Assembly: GCA_022822325.1 (NCBI GenBank)
Contig: JAJEBW010000014.1
Coordinates: 33,661 to 97,660 of the forward strand
Origin: Gemmatimonadota bacterium
GTDB taxonomy: Bacteria > Gemmatimonadota > Gemmatimonadetes > Longimicrobiales > Gaopeijiaceae
DNA length: 64,000 bases
Direction of reading: 5' to 3'
Position 1 is the stretch's first letter; the number at the start of each line of letters is the position of its first letter. A model generated the notes under the pieces. That model had not been told where the DNA came from. It made no database searches and saw only the letters and a list, made by a program, of their open reading frames with translations. Below are positions 26,437 through 38,271 of this stretch, piece by piece. The position numbers and the translations under genes were made by a program.

Positions 26437-27549
26437 TCAGCGTGCCAGCCAGTTGCTGAAGCGCTCGTTCAGTTCGTCCTGGTTGTCGACCCAGAAGGCC
26501 CAGTCGTAGCGAAGCGCGCGATCGGCGTTGCCCGCGCCGGGCGGCATGTGGGGCGCCATGTCGATGCCCGCGACTACGTGGGTCGTCACCAGCGGCATGC
26601 CCGATCGGCGCGCCGGGGAATAGGAGATGCGGCGGGCGATCCGCGCCAGAGACTCTGCGCTGGTGCTGAAGGCCACGTATCTCAGCGCCTCTTCCAGCCT
26701 GGGCGTCCCCGCGACGATCCCGAGTTGGCCCACGTCCAGCAACTGCCCGTCCCACACGATCGCGAACGGTTGGTTCTCCAGGATCTGGGCATTGAAGATG
26801 CGGCCGTTGTAGGCCGTGCTCATGACCACTTCCCTGTCGGCCAACATCTGCGGCGGCTGGGCGCCCGCCTCCCACCAGACCACCTCGTCCTTGATCGTTT
26901 CGAGCCTGGCGAAGGCCCGGTCCAGGCCGGTCGGCGTCCTCAATGTCGCGTACACCTCGTCCAGCGGCACGCCATCGGCGATCAGGGCGAACTCCAGATT
27001 CGCCTGCGGCACCCGCCGCATCCCCCGGCGGCCCGGGAACCTCTCCAGGTCGAAGAAGTCGGCCATGGTGACGGGCTTCTCGCCCGGGAAGTTCTCCTCG
27101 TTGTACGCGTACACGGTCGACCAGTACAGATTGCTCACCCCGCACTCGGTCCGGCCCTCGGCCACGAAGTCGTCGGCCGCGGGGGTGCCGTCGGGTCCGG
27201 GAGGCAGATCGTCGATGTCAATCGGCTCGAGCAGCCCCTCGTCGCATCCGCGCACGGCGTCCGCGATCTCCAGGTCGACCACATCCCAATGGATGTTGCC
27301 GATCTCCACCTGGGCCCGTATCTGGGCCAGGCCGCCGTTGTAGGCCTCCATGCCGATGCGAATGCCGGTCGCCTCGGTGAAGGGAATGTTGGCGCCCTCG
27401 TTGACGGCGCGGGCGTAGGACCCGCCCCAGGACACGACGGTGATCGACTGCCCGGCGACAGGGAGGAGCGGAGCGCCGGCGAGGAGCGCAACGACGCCCA
27501 GCAGTCCGTGGGCAACAGCCGAAAAAGGTCTCGCGACTCCTTCTCTCAT
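26437..27549 (-). CDS. PotD/PotF-like periplasmic substrate-binding protein
   Basis: A 370-residue exported binding protein with a Sec signal ending near LLPVAGQ and an AGGA site before ATG 27549. The mature N-terminus SITVVSWGGSYARAVNEG and the blocks WDVVDLEIADAVRGCDEGLL and YWSTVYAYNEENFPGEKP fit the spermidine/putrescine binding family of ABC importers. No permease or ATPase gene is adjacent, so it is an orphan here. It may supply an importer elsewhere, and an amine ligand would suit a genome with QHNDH, but that link is speculative. Confidence 0.85.
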   Translation of the reverse strand: MREGVARPFSAVAHGLLGVVALLAGAPLLPVAGQSITVVSWGGSYARAVNEGANIPFTEATGIRIGMEAYNGGLAQIRAQVEIGNIHWDVVDLEIADAVRGCDEGLLEPIDIDDLPPGPDGTPAADDFVAEGRTECGVSNLYWSTVYAYNEENFPGEKPVTMADFFDLERFPGRRGMRRVPQANLEFALIADGVPLDEVYATLRTPTGLDRAFARLETIKDEVVWWEAGAQPPQMLADREVVMSTAYNGRIFNAQILENQPFAIVWDGQLLDVGQLGIVAGTPRLEEALRYVAFSTSAESLARIARRISYSPARRSGMPLVTTHVVAGIDMAPHMPPGAGNADRALRYDWAFWVDNQDELNERFSNWLAR

Positions 27550-27864
27550 TCCTTCGCTCCTTGCTCTCGTTCCGCTTCTCCGGTCCGGCGATCGTGACTT
27601 GTCACGGCGAGGGAGATGCCTTCGCCCTCGGGGCCTCCATCCGCCGACCTGACGAAGATATCGCGTCGCGCAGCTTTGCGGCGACAGGATTCCCCGAATG
27701 GACTTGTCCCGCCGCGGCGGACGCCATTCGCTTTTGGCCGCTGGTTCAAGGAAGTGAGTCAGGAATGCGAGTTCAAGAATGCCAGCGATGGCGGGGCGAA
27801 GAGCGGGGAGAGAGTGGATGACGCGCGAGCGGTCGTCAGGCGACTGTCAGTGGTCAGGCGGTTG
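27550..27864. other. Intergenic stretch with degenerate repeats
   Basis: 315 bases with no supported gene. The part next to dnaE2 (about 27825-27880) repeats GTCAGGCGACTGTCAGTG-like units (GGTCGTCAGGCGACTGTCAG, then GGTCAGGCGGTTGTCAGTG). The rest is featureless to me apart from the ribosome site of the binding-protein gene. Confidence 0.45.
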
Positions 27865-31140
<3,276 letters not shown>

Positions 31141-31147
31141 GGCTCCT

Positions 31148-31173
31148 GAACGATAACCGAATAAAGACCGAAG
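31148..31173 (-). promoter_or_regulatory. Candidate LexA-type operator of dnaE2
   Basis: On the plus strand GAAC, GAAT and GAAG begin at 31148, 31159 and 31170, exactly 11 bases apart. On the coding strand this reads CTTC-N7-ATTC-N7-GTTC, close to the GTTC-N7-GTTC direct repeat bound by alphaproteobacterial LexA. It lies directly upstream of the ribosome site of dnaE2. A related repeat occurs at imuA. LexA binding is inferred. Confidence 0.5.
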
Positions 31174-31231
31174 ATCAAGCGGAATTCGGGAGCTTGGATT
31201 CTCGGGCGACCCCTTGCAGGACGCCGGGTTC

Positions 31232-31264
31232 TCCGGCACGTTACAGGTTCCGGCACGTTACAGG
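31232..31264. repeat. 16-bp direct repeat upstream of dnaE2
   Basis: TCCGGCACGTTACAGG occurs at 31232-31247 and again at 31249-31264, separated by one base. It is followed by a short palindrome-like GGGCCCAGTGCCCG. It lies at the left boundary of the restriction-modification island. Confidence 0.65.
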
Positions 31265-31314
31265 TGACGGGCCCAGTGCCCGCCAACCGCACCTACCTAT
31301 GGAGGTTGTCCTGA

Positions 31315-31500
31315 CGACAGTTTGCAACCGACACTCCCGCGCGGGTCGGGAATTTGCGCCGGGTGCTCGCGCTGAACCAGGAGCGGTTCGCGGAGTTCTT
31401 CGGCGTGTCCGTAATCACCATCCACCGCTGGGAGACCGGCGAGTCCGGCCCCCCCGCCGCGTGCCGGACCGGCTCGCCGAAGTTGAGAATGAGCACACCA
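31315..31500 (+). pseudogene. Frameshifted XRE-type helix-turn-helix gene
   Basis: The frame through 31354 reads LALNQERFAEFFGVSVITIH RWETGES in the order of an XRE-type DNA-binding domain (two adjoining pieces), then loses similarity. The next frame continues with PDRLAEVENEH, which is what should follow in this family. No ATG precedes the domain; a stop lies at 31312. So this looks like a broken regulator, possibly the former control gene of the adjacent restriction-modification operon. Confidence 0.5.
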
Positions 31501-31794
31501 ACCAGTCCGCGCGGGTCCGCCGGGTCGGCGGTCGGGCCGCACCCGGGATTAGCCCGATCAAGTCTCTCGGGTTGCCTCCGCTCCTAATATGGGGGGGCGG
31601 TCCCCAGCGCGTCGGCGAGGGTGCCCAAGACTTTCCAGAGCTTGAACCGCGATGTTGCCGACGATTCGTGCGTGTACGACAATTCGGAGCGGAAACCGAT
31701 GCTGATGGCGCGATCTGCTGACTGGCGTGGCGTCCGGGCGGGTCGAGTCGGTTGGTACGGCACGAGGGAGGTGACCACTTCCAGGAGGAGTACC

Positions 31795-31986
31795 ATGGCG
31801 ACGGAAGCAACCTTTGGATTCTCAGAAGGCGAGCCGTTGCACAAGGGCGTCCATGCGGCGGTCGTCCGCGCCCAGAATCGGGCAATGGCTCGGGCGGCCG
31901 CCGTCCGAGGAGTCGAGCCTGTCGAGGCACGTGAGGGTTCGAACGGCAGCGGTCGGACGCGGACCGCACACCGGACACCTGGGTGA
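31795..31986 (+). CDS. 63-residue ORF with a perfect ribosome site
   Basis: ATG 31795 is preceded by AGGAGGAGTACC, the best Shine-Dalgarno match I saw in this region. The product (MATEATFGFSEGEPLHKGVH and a basic tail) is soluble, without Cys or signal. It stops five bases before the GTG of the cytosine methylase. It could be a small control or leader protein for the restriction operon, or a fragment whose ribosome site survives; the C-terminal part (GRTRTAHRTPG) looks non-conserved. Confidence 0.5.
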   Translation: MATEATFGFSEGEPLHKGVHAAVVRAQNRAMARAAAVRGVEPVEAREGSNGSGRTRTAHRTPG

Positions 31987-31990
31987 TCGC

Positions 31991-33046
31991 GTGAGATCGA
32001 TTGACGGGTGGTCCGTGGTGGATCTATTTTGTGGAATCGGTGGCCTGAGCCACGGGCTTCGGCATGCGGGATTTCATGTGGTGGCCGGAGTGGACGCCGA
32101 TGCTACCTGCGAGTACGCGTTCGAGACGAACAACAACGCGAACTTCCATGGCAAGCCGCTGGAGGAGGTGACGGCAGCAGAGATTGGCGGAATGTTCCCC
32201 CAAGGCTCGCGCCGAATCCTCGTCGGTTGCGCTCCTTGCACGCCGTTTTCGGCCTACGCTCCCAGGTCCAAGAGTCGAAGCGACAAGTGGTCCTTGGTCG
32301 GCCTCTTCCTTGACCGCATCTTGGAGGTCGAACCGGAAATCGTCTCTATGGAGAATGTGACGCGGCTGAGGTCCTTCAGGAAGGGGTCCGTATTTCGGGA
32401 GTTCGTCGGGGGATTGAGAGATGTCGGCTACTGTGTCGCCGAGGATACCCTTGACGCCGCCGACTACGGCGTGCCCCAGCACCGGCGGCGCTTGGTCGTC
32501 TTGGCGTCCCGACTAGGTCCGATCCGCCTCCCCGATCCCACATGCGCCCGCCCCAGAACCGTCCGCGACGCCATTGGGGGTCTCCCTTCCCTTGACGCGG
32601 GCGATGCCGACCCGTCCGACCCAGTCCACAGGTCGCCTAACCTCTCACCTCTCAACCTGCGACGCATCCGTGCGGCGAAGCCAGGCAGGCCGTGGACCGA
32701 GTGGGACGATCCGGAGCTAGTCGCCGCGTGCCACCGCCGTGCGAGCGGAGCCAGCTACAGGAACGTGTACGGCCGGATGGAGTGGGACCGCCCCTCGCCC
32801 ACTCTAACCACCGGTTGCTTTTCGTTCGGACGCGGCCGGTTTGGGCATCCCGATCAAGACCGGGCCATTTCGCTCCGCGAAGCAGCACTACTGCAGAGCT
32901 TTCCAAGAGATTACGCCTTCGTAGCACCGGACCTGCCCGTGACATTCGCTCGCGTCGGTCGACACATCGGAAACGCAGTGCCGGTGAAGTTGTCCATGGC
33001 AATCGGCCGAGCGATCCGTGGCCATCTGGAGGAGCATGCGGCATGA
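31991..33046 (+). CDS. DNA (cytosine-5-)-methyltransferase of a type II R-M system
   Basis: 351 residues from GTG 31991. Motifs in order: I, DLFCGIGG near residue 11; IV, GCAPCTPFS with catalytic Cys83; VI, SMENVTRL; VIII, QHRRRL; and X, RVGRHIGNAVPVKL near the C-terminus, with the recognition region between VIII and IX. The upstream in-frame ATG at 31814 would run through the small ORF and adds nothing conserved. The gene ends in an ATGA overlap with the nuclease gene, so both are translated together. It should protect DNA from that nuclease. Confidence 0.9.
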   Translation: MRSIDGWSVVDLFCGIGGLSHGLRHAGFHVVAGVDADATCEYAFETNNNANFHGKPLEEVTAAEIGGMFPQGSRRILVGCAPCTPFSAYAPRSKSRSDKWSLVGLFLDRILEVEPEIVSMENVTRLRSFRKGSVFREFVGGLRDVGYCVAEDTLDAADYGVPQHRRRLVVLASRLGPIRLPDPTCARPRTVRDAIGGLPSLDAGDADPSDPVHRSPNLSPLNLRRIRAAKPGRPWTEWDDPELVAACHRRASGASYRNVYGRMEWDRPSPTLTTGCFSFGRGRFGHPDQDRAISLREAALLQSFPRDYAFVAPDLPVTFARVGRHIGNAVPVKLSMAIGRAIRGHLEEHAA

Positions 33047-34998
33047 GCCACAAGGACCCCTTCAGGATGACAATAAGCCTCGATGTTCTGAAGCATCTGG
33101 GAATCGGACTGTACAGCAACATCCCGGCTGTCCTGTCCGAACTGGTCGCGAATGCGTGGGACGCCGATGCCACGAACGTGGAGATCACCCTGGATCAGGA
33201 TACGCCCGCGATCGAAATCCGTGATGATGGCCATGGGATGAGCGCAGACGACATCAACGACAAGTTCCTGACGGTCGGCTACCAGAGACGTGTTGCGAAC
33301 GCCACGACTGCTGTCCGTAACCGCAAAGTGATGGGACGCAAGGGCATTGGAAAGCTCGCCGCTTTCTCGATCGCTGACGTGGTCGAGGTCCACACTTCGG
33401 ATGGTACCTCGGCCAACGCGTTCCGAATGAACACCGATGGGATCAAGAAAGCCGCGAGAAACAAAGACACATATTTTCCTGACGTGATTAAGTCTCAAGT
33501 GTCCCGTCGGCCCAGCGGGACCCTCATTCGCCTCACCGACCTGCGCCGACGTCTCACCCTGACCGCACCCCATTTGCGTCGTCGTCTCGCTCGTCGCTTC
33601 AGCGTCATTGGTAGCAGCCACAGGTTTTCCGTGCATATTGACGGGGAGCCGATCACGATAGATGATCGCGACTACTTCAAGGAACTGGAATTCATTTGGC
33701 ACTTTGGAACACCCTCAACAGATTGGGACTTCAGCAAAGCGCCGTCGGGAGACGACGAGGGACGCCTTCCGGCGGAAGTCGTCCTGGAATCCGGCAGCGA
33801 CGGATCGCCCGTCCGCTACGCCGTTCGCGGTTTCATCGGAACTGTCCGAAAGCCGGGCAACCTCGACGACGTGAACAACGCAATCGTCCTCTCAGCGCGC
33901 GGTCGCTTGATCCATGAAGACATGTTGCCCGAGTATCGTCAGGCTCGCGTGTACACCGAGTACGTGGTCGGGGAAGTCATAGCGGATTTTCTCGACGAAG
34001 ACAACGGCGAAGACATCGTTACGAGCGGGCGGCAACGTGTCCAGCAGGACGATCCTCGGTACATGGCGGTCCAGAAAGTGGTCAACGAGGCCCTACGCCT
34101 GATGCGTGACGAATGGGACGAGAAGCGGAAAGCGAAAGGGAAGGAACGGGCGCTCGAGTATCCATCCGTGAAGAAGTGGTACGAGCGCATGGGTCCTGAC
34201 AAGAAGAGGGTCGCGAAGCGAATGTTCGGGAAGATCGAGGCCCTCAGGCTGGACGAAGGCGAACCGAAGTACGAACTCTATCGAGCATCGATTCTGGCAT
34301 TCGAGAGATTGGCGCTCAAAGACATGCTGAGCACTCTGGATCAATGGAATCCAGAACAGGACGATGGACGCCTTCTGGAACTGCTGGCCGGCGTGGACGA
34401 GATCGAAGCCGCCAGCTATCGGAGCATCGTCGAAGGGCGGCTGACGGTCATCGAGGCTTTCCAAAACCTTGTCCCCGGCGCACTGGAGAACACTATTCGC
34501 GATTACATCTTCGAACATCTGTGGCTGCTGCACCCCTCTTGGGATCGTGCGACAGCGAATGCCCATATGGAGAGGACGGTGACGGCGGAGTTCGAGAGTG
34601 TCTCGTTGACCAAGAAGGAAAAACGAGGACGAATTGACATTCGGTATCGGACAACGGCTGGCAAACATGTGATAATCGAGCTGAAGAAAAGCGATGTCAG
34701 TGTCAACGTGCACGATTTGGCAAAGCAACTCGAGAAGTATCGAGTAGCATTGACCAAATGCTTGGAGGCTCGTTTTCCAGAGGAGCCTCGACATATTGAG
34801 TGTGTGGCCATTCTGGGCAGACCGCCTACAGGTGCGCATGTGGACCGCACGCTTCTTGCGAGCGAAGCCCGGTATGTGACCTACGACCAACTGATTCTTG
34901 AAGCGGAGAGGCGCTATGCCAAATACCTCGAAGCGAAGCAGGACGCACAGAGGCTGACAGGGATCATTGAGGACATGAGGAGTGACTTCGGCCTGTGA
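33043..34998 (+). CDS. GHKL-ATPase restriction endonuclease, BbrUII/HgiDII family
   Basis: A 651-residue protein. Residues 1-220 are a GHKL ATPase: E33 and N36 in the SELVANAWDADA helix, D61-D-G-H-G65 (DDGHGM) and the lid GRKGIGK at 98-104. The C-terminus has a PD-(D/E)XK nuclease core: D532 in RGRIDIR, then E546-L-K548 in VIIELKK. This pairing of MutL/Hsp90-type ATPase and nuclease with an adjoining C5 methylase is what I know as the HgiDII-type restriction enzyme (HgiDII itself recognises GTCGAC). Site specificity here is not readable. The DNA is clearly richer in A/T than neighbouring genes, consistent with transfer. Confidence 0.8.
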   Translation: MSHKDPFRMTISLDVLKHLGIGLYSNIPAVLSELVANAWDADATNVEITLDQDTPAIEIRDDGHGMSADDINDKFLTVGYQRRVANATTAVRNRKVMGRKGIGKLAAFSIADVVEVHTSDGTSANAFRMNTDGIKKAARNKDTYFPDVIKSQVSRRPSGTLIRLTDLRRRLTLTAPHLRRRLARRFSVIGSSHRFSVHIDGEPITIDDRDYFKELEFIWHFGTPSTDWDFSKAPSGDDEGRLPAEVVLESGSDGSPVRYAVRGFIGTVRKPGNLDDVNNAIVLSARGRLIHEDMLPEYRQARVYTEYVVGEVIADFLDEDNGEDIVTSGRQRVQQDDPRYMAVQKVVNEALRLMRDEWDEKRKAKGKERALEYPSVKKWYERMGPDKKRVAKRMFGKIEALRLDEGEPKYELYRASILAFERLALKDMLSTLDQWNPEQDDGRLLELLAGVDEIEAASYRSIVEGRLTVIEAFQNLVPGALENTIRDYIFEHLWLLHPSWDRATANAHMERTVTAEFESVSLTKKEKRGRIDIRYRTTAGKHVIIELKKSDVSVNVHDLAKQLEKYRVALTKCLEARFPEEPRHIECVAILGRPPTGAHVDRTLLASEARYVTYDQLILEAERRYAKYLEAKQDAQRLTGIIEDMRSDFGL

Positions 34999-35254
34999 TC
35001 TCCGTGGGGATACGCCAGCGCATGAAGACCTACGGCATTTCGCGCCTTCCGTGGCCCGCGAGGACGCCCGAACACCGTCTGGTACCGTTTGGGAAGGTAC
35101 TACGCGACGCTCCCGGCACCTTTCGTGACCCATTTAGCGACTAACACCACCTGTCTGCCAAGGTCGGAGACCGATATCGCCGCTTACATGGATCCGGTAA
35201 CGCCGGTACTTGGGAGCCCGCCCCCGACCAAGAGCAGGCGCGGCCGGACCGAGG
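34999..35254. other. Gap at the right edge of the R-M island
   Basis: No gene is supported between the restriction gene and the dispersed repeat; the stretch has the lower GC of the island up to about 35170 and then returns to the genomic level. Together with the repeat copy, the gap to imuB is about 346 bases. Confidence 0.4.
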
Positions 35255-35325
35255 CGCGCCTCCCGGCCCCTGCGCGGGCCGGCCCGGATGGAGGCCGCGA
35301 AGCGAGGGCGCGCGCGCAACCCCCC
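35255..35325 (+). repeat. Dispersed ~75-bp repeat, copy 1
   Basis: Direct-orientation copy of an element whose core is CGGCCCCTGCGCGGGCCGG, a near-palindrome. A GGATGGAGGCCGCGA block and a GCGCGCGCGCAACCCC end follow. It is identical over 37 bases of the core to copy 2 at 38369-38440 and very similar to copy 3 at 47826-47902. It lies between the restriction island and the 3' end of imuB. Confidence 0.75.
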
Positions 35326-35344
35326 TGCTTTTCCAACGCAATCC

Positions 35345-37360
35345 TTACCCAAAGATCCCGTGCAGATACCATTTTGATGCGGTTGCGGCCTCCGGCGTGA
35401 TATCGGGCTCCGGCGCGGATGCACGATCCGGTTTCTCGTCATGGCGCGCCGCTCCCGCTGCCGCACGGCAAGGCTGCGTCTCATCGTCTCCCGCCGTCTC
35501 GCGATACAGCCAGTAGCGGCAGCCCGCCTCGTCCTCGGCCAGGTAATAGTCGCGGCGCCAGGTTTCGCCTCGCCACCATTCGCACTCAAGTCGTTCCGGC
35601 CCTTCGATTTTGCGGAGCGGCCGAAGCTGTCCCCGGTGGAGAATGGCGGATTCCCGGGGGGGATGCTCGCGGATCGGTTCGGCGGCTTTGGGGGCGTTGC
35701 CGCGTTTGTCGGCAGGACCCAAGGCGGTGGAACCCGGGGCGGCGGGATCCAGGGCGAGAATCCTGACCGGTTCGGGAGGCGACAGCAATCGCAGGGGGCG
35801 TCGGCGACCCTCTGGCCACCGCATGACTGGCGGACGCTGCGCCACCGATCTCGCCGGTGCGTCCGATGTGGCTCCCGGACGATCCCTGCGGACGTTCGCA
35901 TGATCGCGGCAGGCGCGCTCCGGCATCCAGCTCTGATGTGGGAGCGGGCGCGCGATGCGATCGAAACCGAACCGGTTCCCCAGCCGGTCCAGAAGATGGG
36001 CCAACGCTTCCGCGTTGTCGGCGCGGCTTGGTCCCGCGGTCCCGGCCTCCCAATCCGTCTGAAGTTCGCCGGCGATCTCGGTCGCCTCGGCGGCCAGGGC
36101 CATCTCCTCGATCCCGAAGCCGGGGGCGATCCGGGGCAGCTTTTCGGCGAAGAGTTCCATGAGGGACTTTCTGTGCCGCAGCGGGCGACTGGTGCCGATG
36201 GCAACGCTCTGGCAGTCGCCGTCGACCCGTTGGCAGAGGAGAAGCAGTTGGCGGGCGCCCTGGCCGGAGCGGGCCAGCGCTTGGCAGAGTTCGTCCAGGA
36301 GGCCGTCCACTGCGGCTCGGATGTCCGTTGGCGTCGAGATCGGTTCGGGAAAGGCGCGGCGCACCTCGCGCGGGGGCAGCGGAGGCAGCGGCGTGATCGG
36401 TTCGTCGCGGATTCCGAGTGCCTGCTCGAGCCGCCTGACCGGTTCCATTCCGAAGCGCCGGATCAGTTCGGCGGGTTCCAGGGGGAAGAGCGTGCCGATT
36501 TGCCTGAGGCCGAAGGCAGTCAGCGCCTCCGCGACCTCGGCGCTCAGTCGCAGCGCGGCCACGGGCAGATCGGCCAACGTGCGTCGCAGAGCGGATGGGG
36601 ATGCGTCGGCCGGAACGATGGCGGGATCGCCGGGGCCGTAGTGGGTGAGCGCCCAGGCGGCCCCGGGGGTGTCGGCGAGGGCCAGCCGCGTGGTCAGCCC
36701 GAAGTCTTCCAGGGCGCTCCGCAGCGTGGCGATCAACGCGTCGCCGCCGCCGAAGAGATGCTCGCAGCCCGCGATGTCGAGGAAGATCGTGTCCACGCCG
36801 TCGGGCATGACGCGCGGGGTGAAGCGGTTTGTCCATCGGGCGAGGCGTTCCAGCGCGAGGGCGGCGGCGGCGGGGTTGGCGGGGCGGGTGATCAGGTCGG
36901 GGACGACGGCGCGGCCATCGGCCAGCGACATGCCGGGGGCGAGGCCGGCGCGGGCGGCAAGGGGGTTGGCTGCGGCGATGACCAGTCGGTTGCGCGTCTC
37001 GGCGACGGTGACGAAGGGGTGGCTGCGCGCCTCGGGGCGTCGCCGGACAAGGCGCTCGGTGGGCCACCAGGGCAACCATGCGGCGAGGATTCGCCGGGAG
37101 ATGGGGGATTCCTGCCGCGGTCCGCGGATTGTGCCGGGTGCGCCAGGGGAGCGGCGAGGCGGCGGGCTGGCAAGGCGAGGCGCTGCCCTGATCTCCAGTT
37201 TTTTGCGGGCCGTACGAGCCCCGGACCGCAGGCGGGGCGCGTCGAACGCCAATTCCCCGTTCCGAGCGACGCCGGATGCGCCCTCCATCCGCCGGTTTCC
37301 CGAACGATGCTCCATTCCGCCGGTCTTCCGCCGCGACAGTGCAGCAGCTTGATTCGCCAT
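35345..37360 (-). CDS. imuB: ImuB, Y-family polymerase-like mutasome protein
   Basis: About 671 residues from ATG 37360, with GCAGGAAAGGG upstream; the frame is also open to an ATG at 37480. The Y-family fold starts with ILAAWLPWWPTERLVRRRPE, and the palm block reads TIFLDIAGCEHLFGG, lacking the catalytic Asp-Glu pair as in other ImuB proteins. The C-terminus (ESAILHRGQLRPLRKIEGPE, YWLYRE) is the typical ImuB tail. ImuB links DnaE2 to the beta clamp during translesion synthesis. The first 85 residues before the fold are low-complexity and overlap imuA in another frame. Confidence 0.88.
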   Translation of the reverse strand: MANQAAALSRRKTGGMEHRSGNRRMEGASGVARNGELAFDAPRLRSGARTARKKLEIRAAPRLASPPPRRSPGAPGTIRGPRQESPISRRILAAWLPWWPTERLVRRRPEARSHPFVTVAETRNRLVIAAANPLAARAGLAPGMSLADGRAVVPDLITRPANPAAAALALERLARWTNRFTPRVMPDGVDTIFLDIAGCEHLFGGGDALIATLRSALEDFGLTTRLALADTPGAAWALTHYGPGDPAIVPADASPSALRRTLADLPVAALRLSAEVAEALTAFGLRQIGTLFPLEPAELIRRFGMEPVRRLEQALGIRDEPITPLPPLPPREVRRAFPEPISTPTDIRAAVDGLLDELCQALARSGQGARQLLLLCQRVDGDCQSVAIGTSRPLRHRKSLMELFAEKLPRIAPGFGIEEMALAAEATEIAGELQTDWEAGTAGPSRADNAEALAHLLDRLGNRFGFDRIARPLPHQSWMPERACRDHANVRRDRPGATSDAPARSVAQRPPVMRWPEGRRRPLRLLSPPEPVRILALDPAAPGSTALGPADKRGNAPKAAEPIREHPPRESAILHRGQLRPLRKIEGPERLECEWWRGETWRRDYYLAEDEAGCRYWLYRETAGDDETQPCRAAAGAARHDEKPDRASAPEPDITPEAATASKWYLHGIFG

Positions 37361-38271
37361 CGTGTCTTCACCCTTTCCTGCACTTTTCGCTTCGGCATTC
37401 CTCGCTTCGGCGCCCTTCGATTCGGCTTTCCCAGATCCGTCGGCGCACGACCCACCGGCCTGCAACCCACCGGCCTGCAACCCGTTGACGCGCCGCTTCG
37501 CAAGTCATGCTCGCCGTCCACCTCACCCGGCTCCGACCTCACGCGCCAGCGGCTGACCGCCCCCCGCATCCCCGCCGTCCCCCGCCGCGCGGCCTCCACA
37601 TCGCCCCCCACCGCCCCATCGCGGCGCGACAGCACGAGCCCCAGCACCCCGGTCCCCTCGGCCGCGAGCATCAGCCGCCGCCCCGCCGCCAGCCCGATCC
37701 CCTCCGCTTCGGCGACCACCCCCGCCACGCCGTGGCAGCGAAGCGCTTCCTCCATCGCCCAGAGGATGTCGCTGGAGCGCCCAAGCCCCGACACGATCAC
37801 CAAACGACCAGCCCCGATCCCGTACTGAACCAGGCCGGGCGCGTAGAGATCGTTGCCGCGGCAAAGCCAGAGGAGGGCGCCGTTGGCGGAGCTGGTTTCC
37901 GGGTTTCGCTCGTCCAGGGTTCGCTCGCCCGGATTTCTCGTCTCCGGATCCCGCTGGCCCGGATTTTGCTTGCCCGAATCCCGCTCGCCCGGATCCTGGT
38001 CCATGGCCCGAAGGTCGCGACCGCCTCCGGATGGCCTCCCGCCAACTCGCCGCTGCCCCGCCCGCGCAAGCAACGCCGCACAGAAACCGGTGGCCGCCTC
38101 GTCCCCCGACACCTCGTGGACGCACCCCAGACGCACCCCGCCCCCCGGCAGAACCCGGTCGATTTCGGGGATCCCCAGCGGCAGATGCGGGTGCCGGGGC
38201 GCACCGACCCTCTCGATGCGACGAATCGCCCGCCGGAGCGCATTAGTTCGGTTTATATTCAGTATGGGCAT
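36892..38271 (-). CDS. imuA: ImuA, RecA/SulA-like mutasome protein
   Basis: ATG 38271 begins MPILNINRTNALRRAIRRIE, then HLPLGIPEIDRVLPGGGVRL and the GLGRSSDILWAMEEALRC core of the RecA-like ImuA fold. A degenerate repeat (37900-38000) encodes an Asp/Arg/Glu/Pro-rich insert of about 45 residues (GERDSGKQNPGQRDPETRNP). The conserved C-terminal block WRIKLLHCRGGRPAEW is encoded near 37320-37370, so the gene must run past the imuB start; the next stop is only at 36892. The last 120 codons are probably unconserved read-through. It likely leads an operon with imuB. Confidence 0.8.
   Translation of the reverse strand: MPILNINRTNALRRAIRRIERVGAPRHPHLPLGIPEIDRVLPGGGVRLGCVHEVSGDEAATGFCAALLARAGQRRVGGRPSGGGRDLRAMDQDPGERDSGKQNPGQRDPETRNPGERTLDERNPETSSANGALLWLCRGNDLYAPGLVQYGIGAGRLVIVSGLGRSSDILWAMEEALRCHGVAGVVAEAEGIGLAAGRRLMLAAEGTGVLGLVLSRRDGAVGGDVEAARRGTAGMRGAVSRWRVRSEPGEVDGEHDLRSGASTGCRPVGCRPVGRAPTDLGKPNRRAPKRGMPKRKVQERVKTRWRIKLLHCRGGRPAEWSIVRETGGWRAHPASLGTGNWRSTRPACGPGLVRPAKNWRSGQRLALPARRLAAPLAHPAQSADRGRNPPSPGESSPHGCPGGPPSALSGDAPRRAATPSSPSPRRATDWSSPQPTPLPPAPASPPACRWPMAAPSSPT
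38246..38260 (+). promoter_or_regulatory. Candidate LexA-type operator at imuA
   Basis: GTTCGGTTTATATTC is GTTC-N7-ATTC, one mismatch from the alphaproteobacterial LexA direct repeat and like the sites at dnaE2. It lies over codons 4-9 of imuA as annotated. A weaker pair, TTCTTCGGTATACTCTTCG, is readable upstream on the coding strand near 38278-38296. Binding is inferred. Confidence 0.4.

Noticed and set aside
26437..27549. PotD-like gene as the uptake partner of the QHNDH locus
   Set aside because: It is 12 kb away, lacks permease and ATPase partners, and its ligand cannot be read from sequence; kept only as a speculation.
35255..35325. Repeat copy as part of a coding gene
   Set aside because: All three copies lie outside real genes and appear in both orientations with frames that are not conserved.
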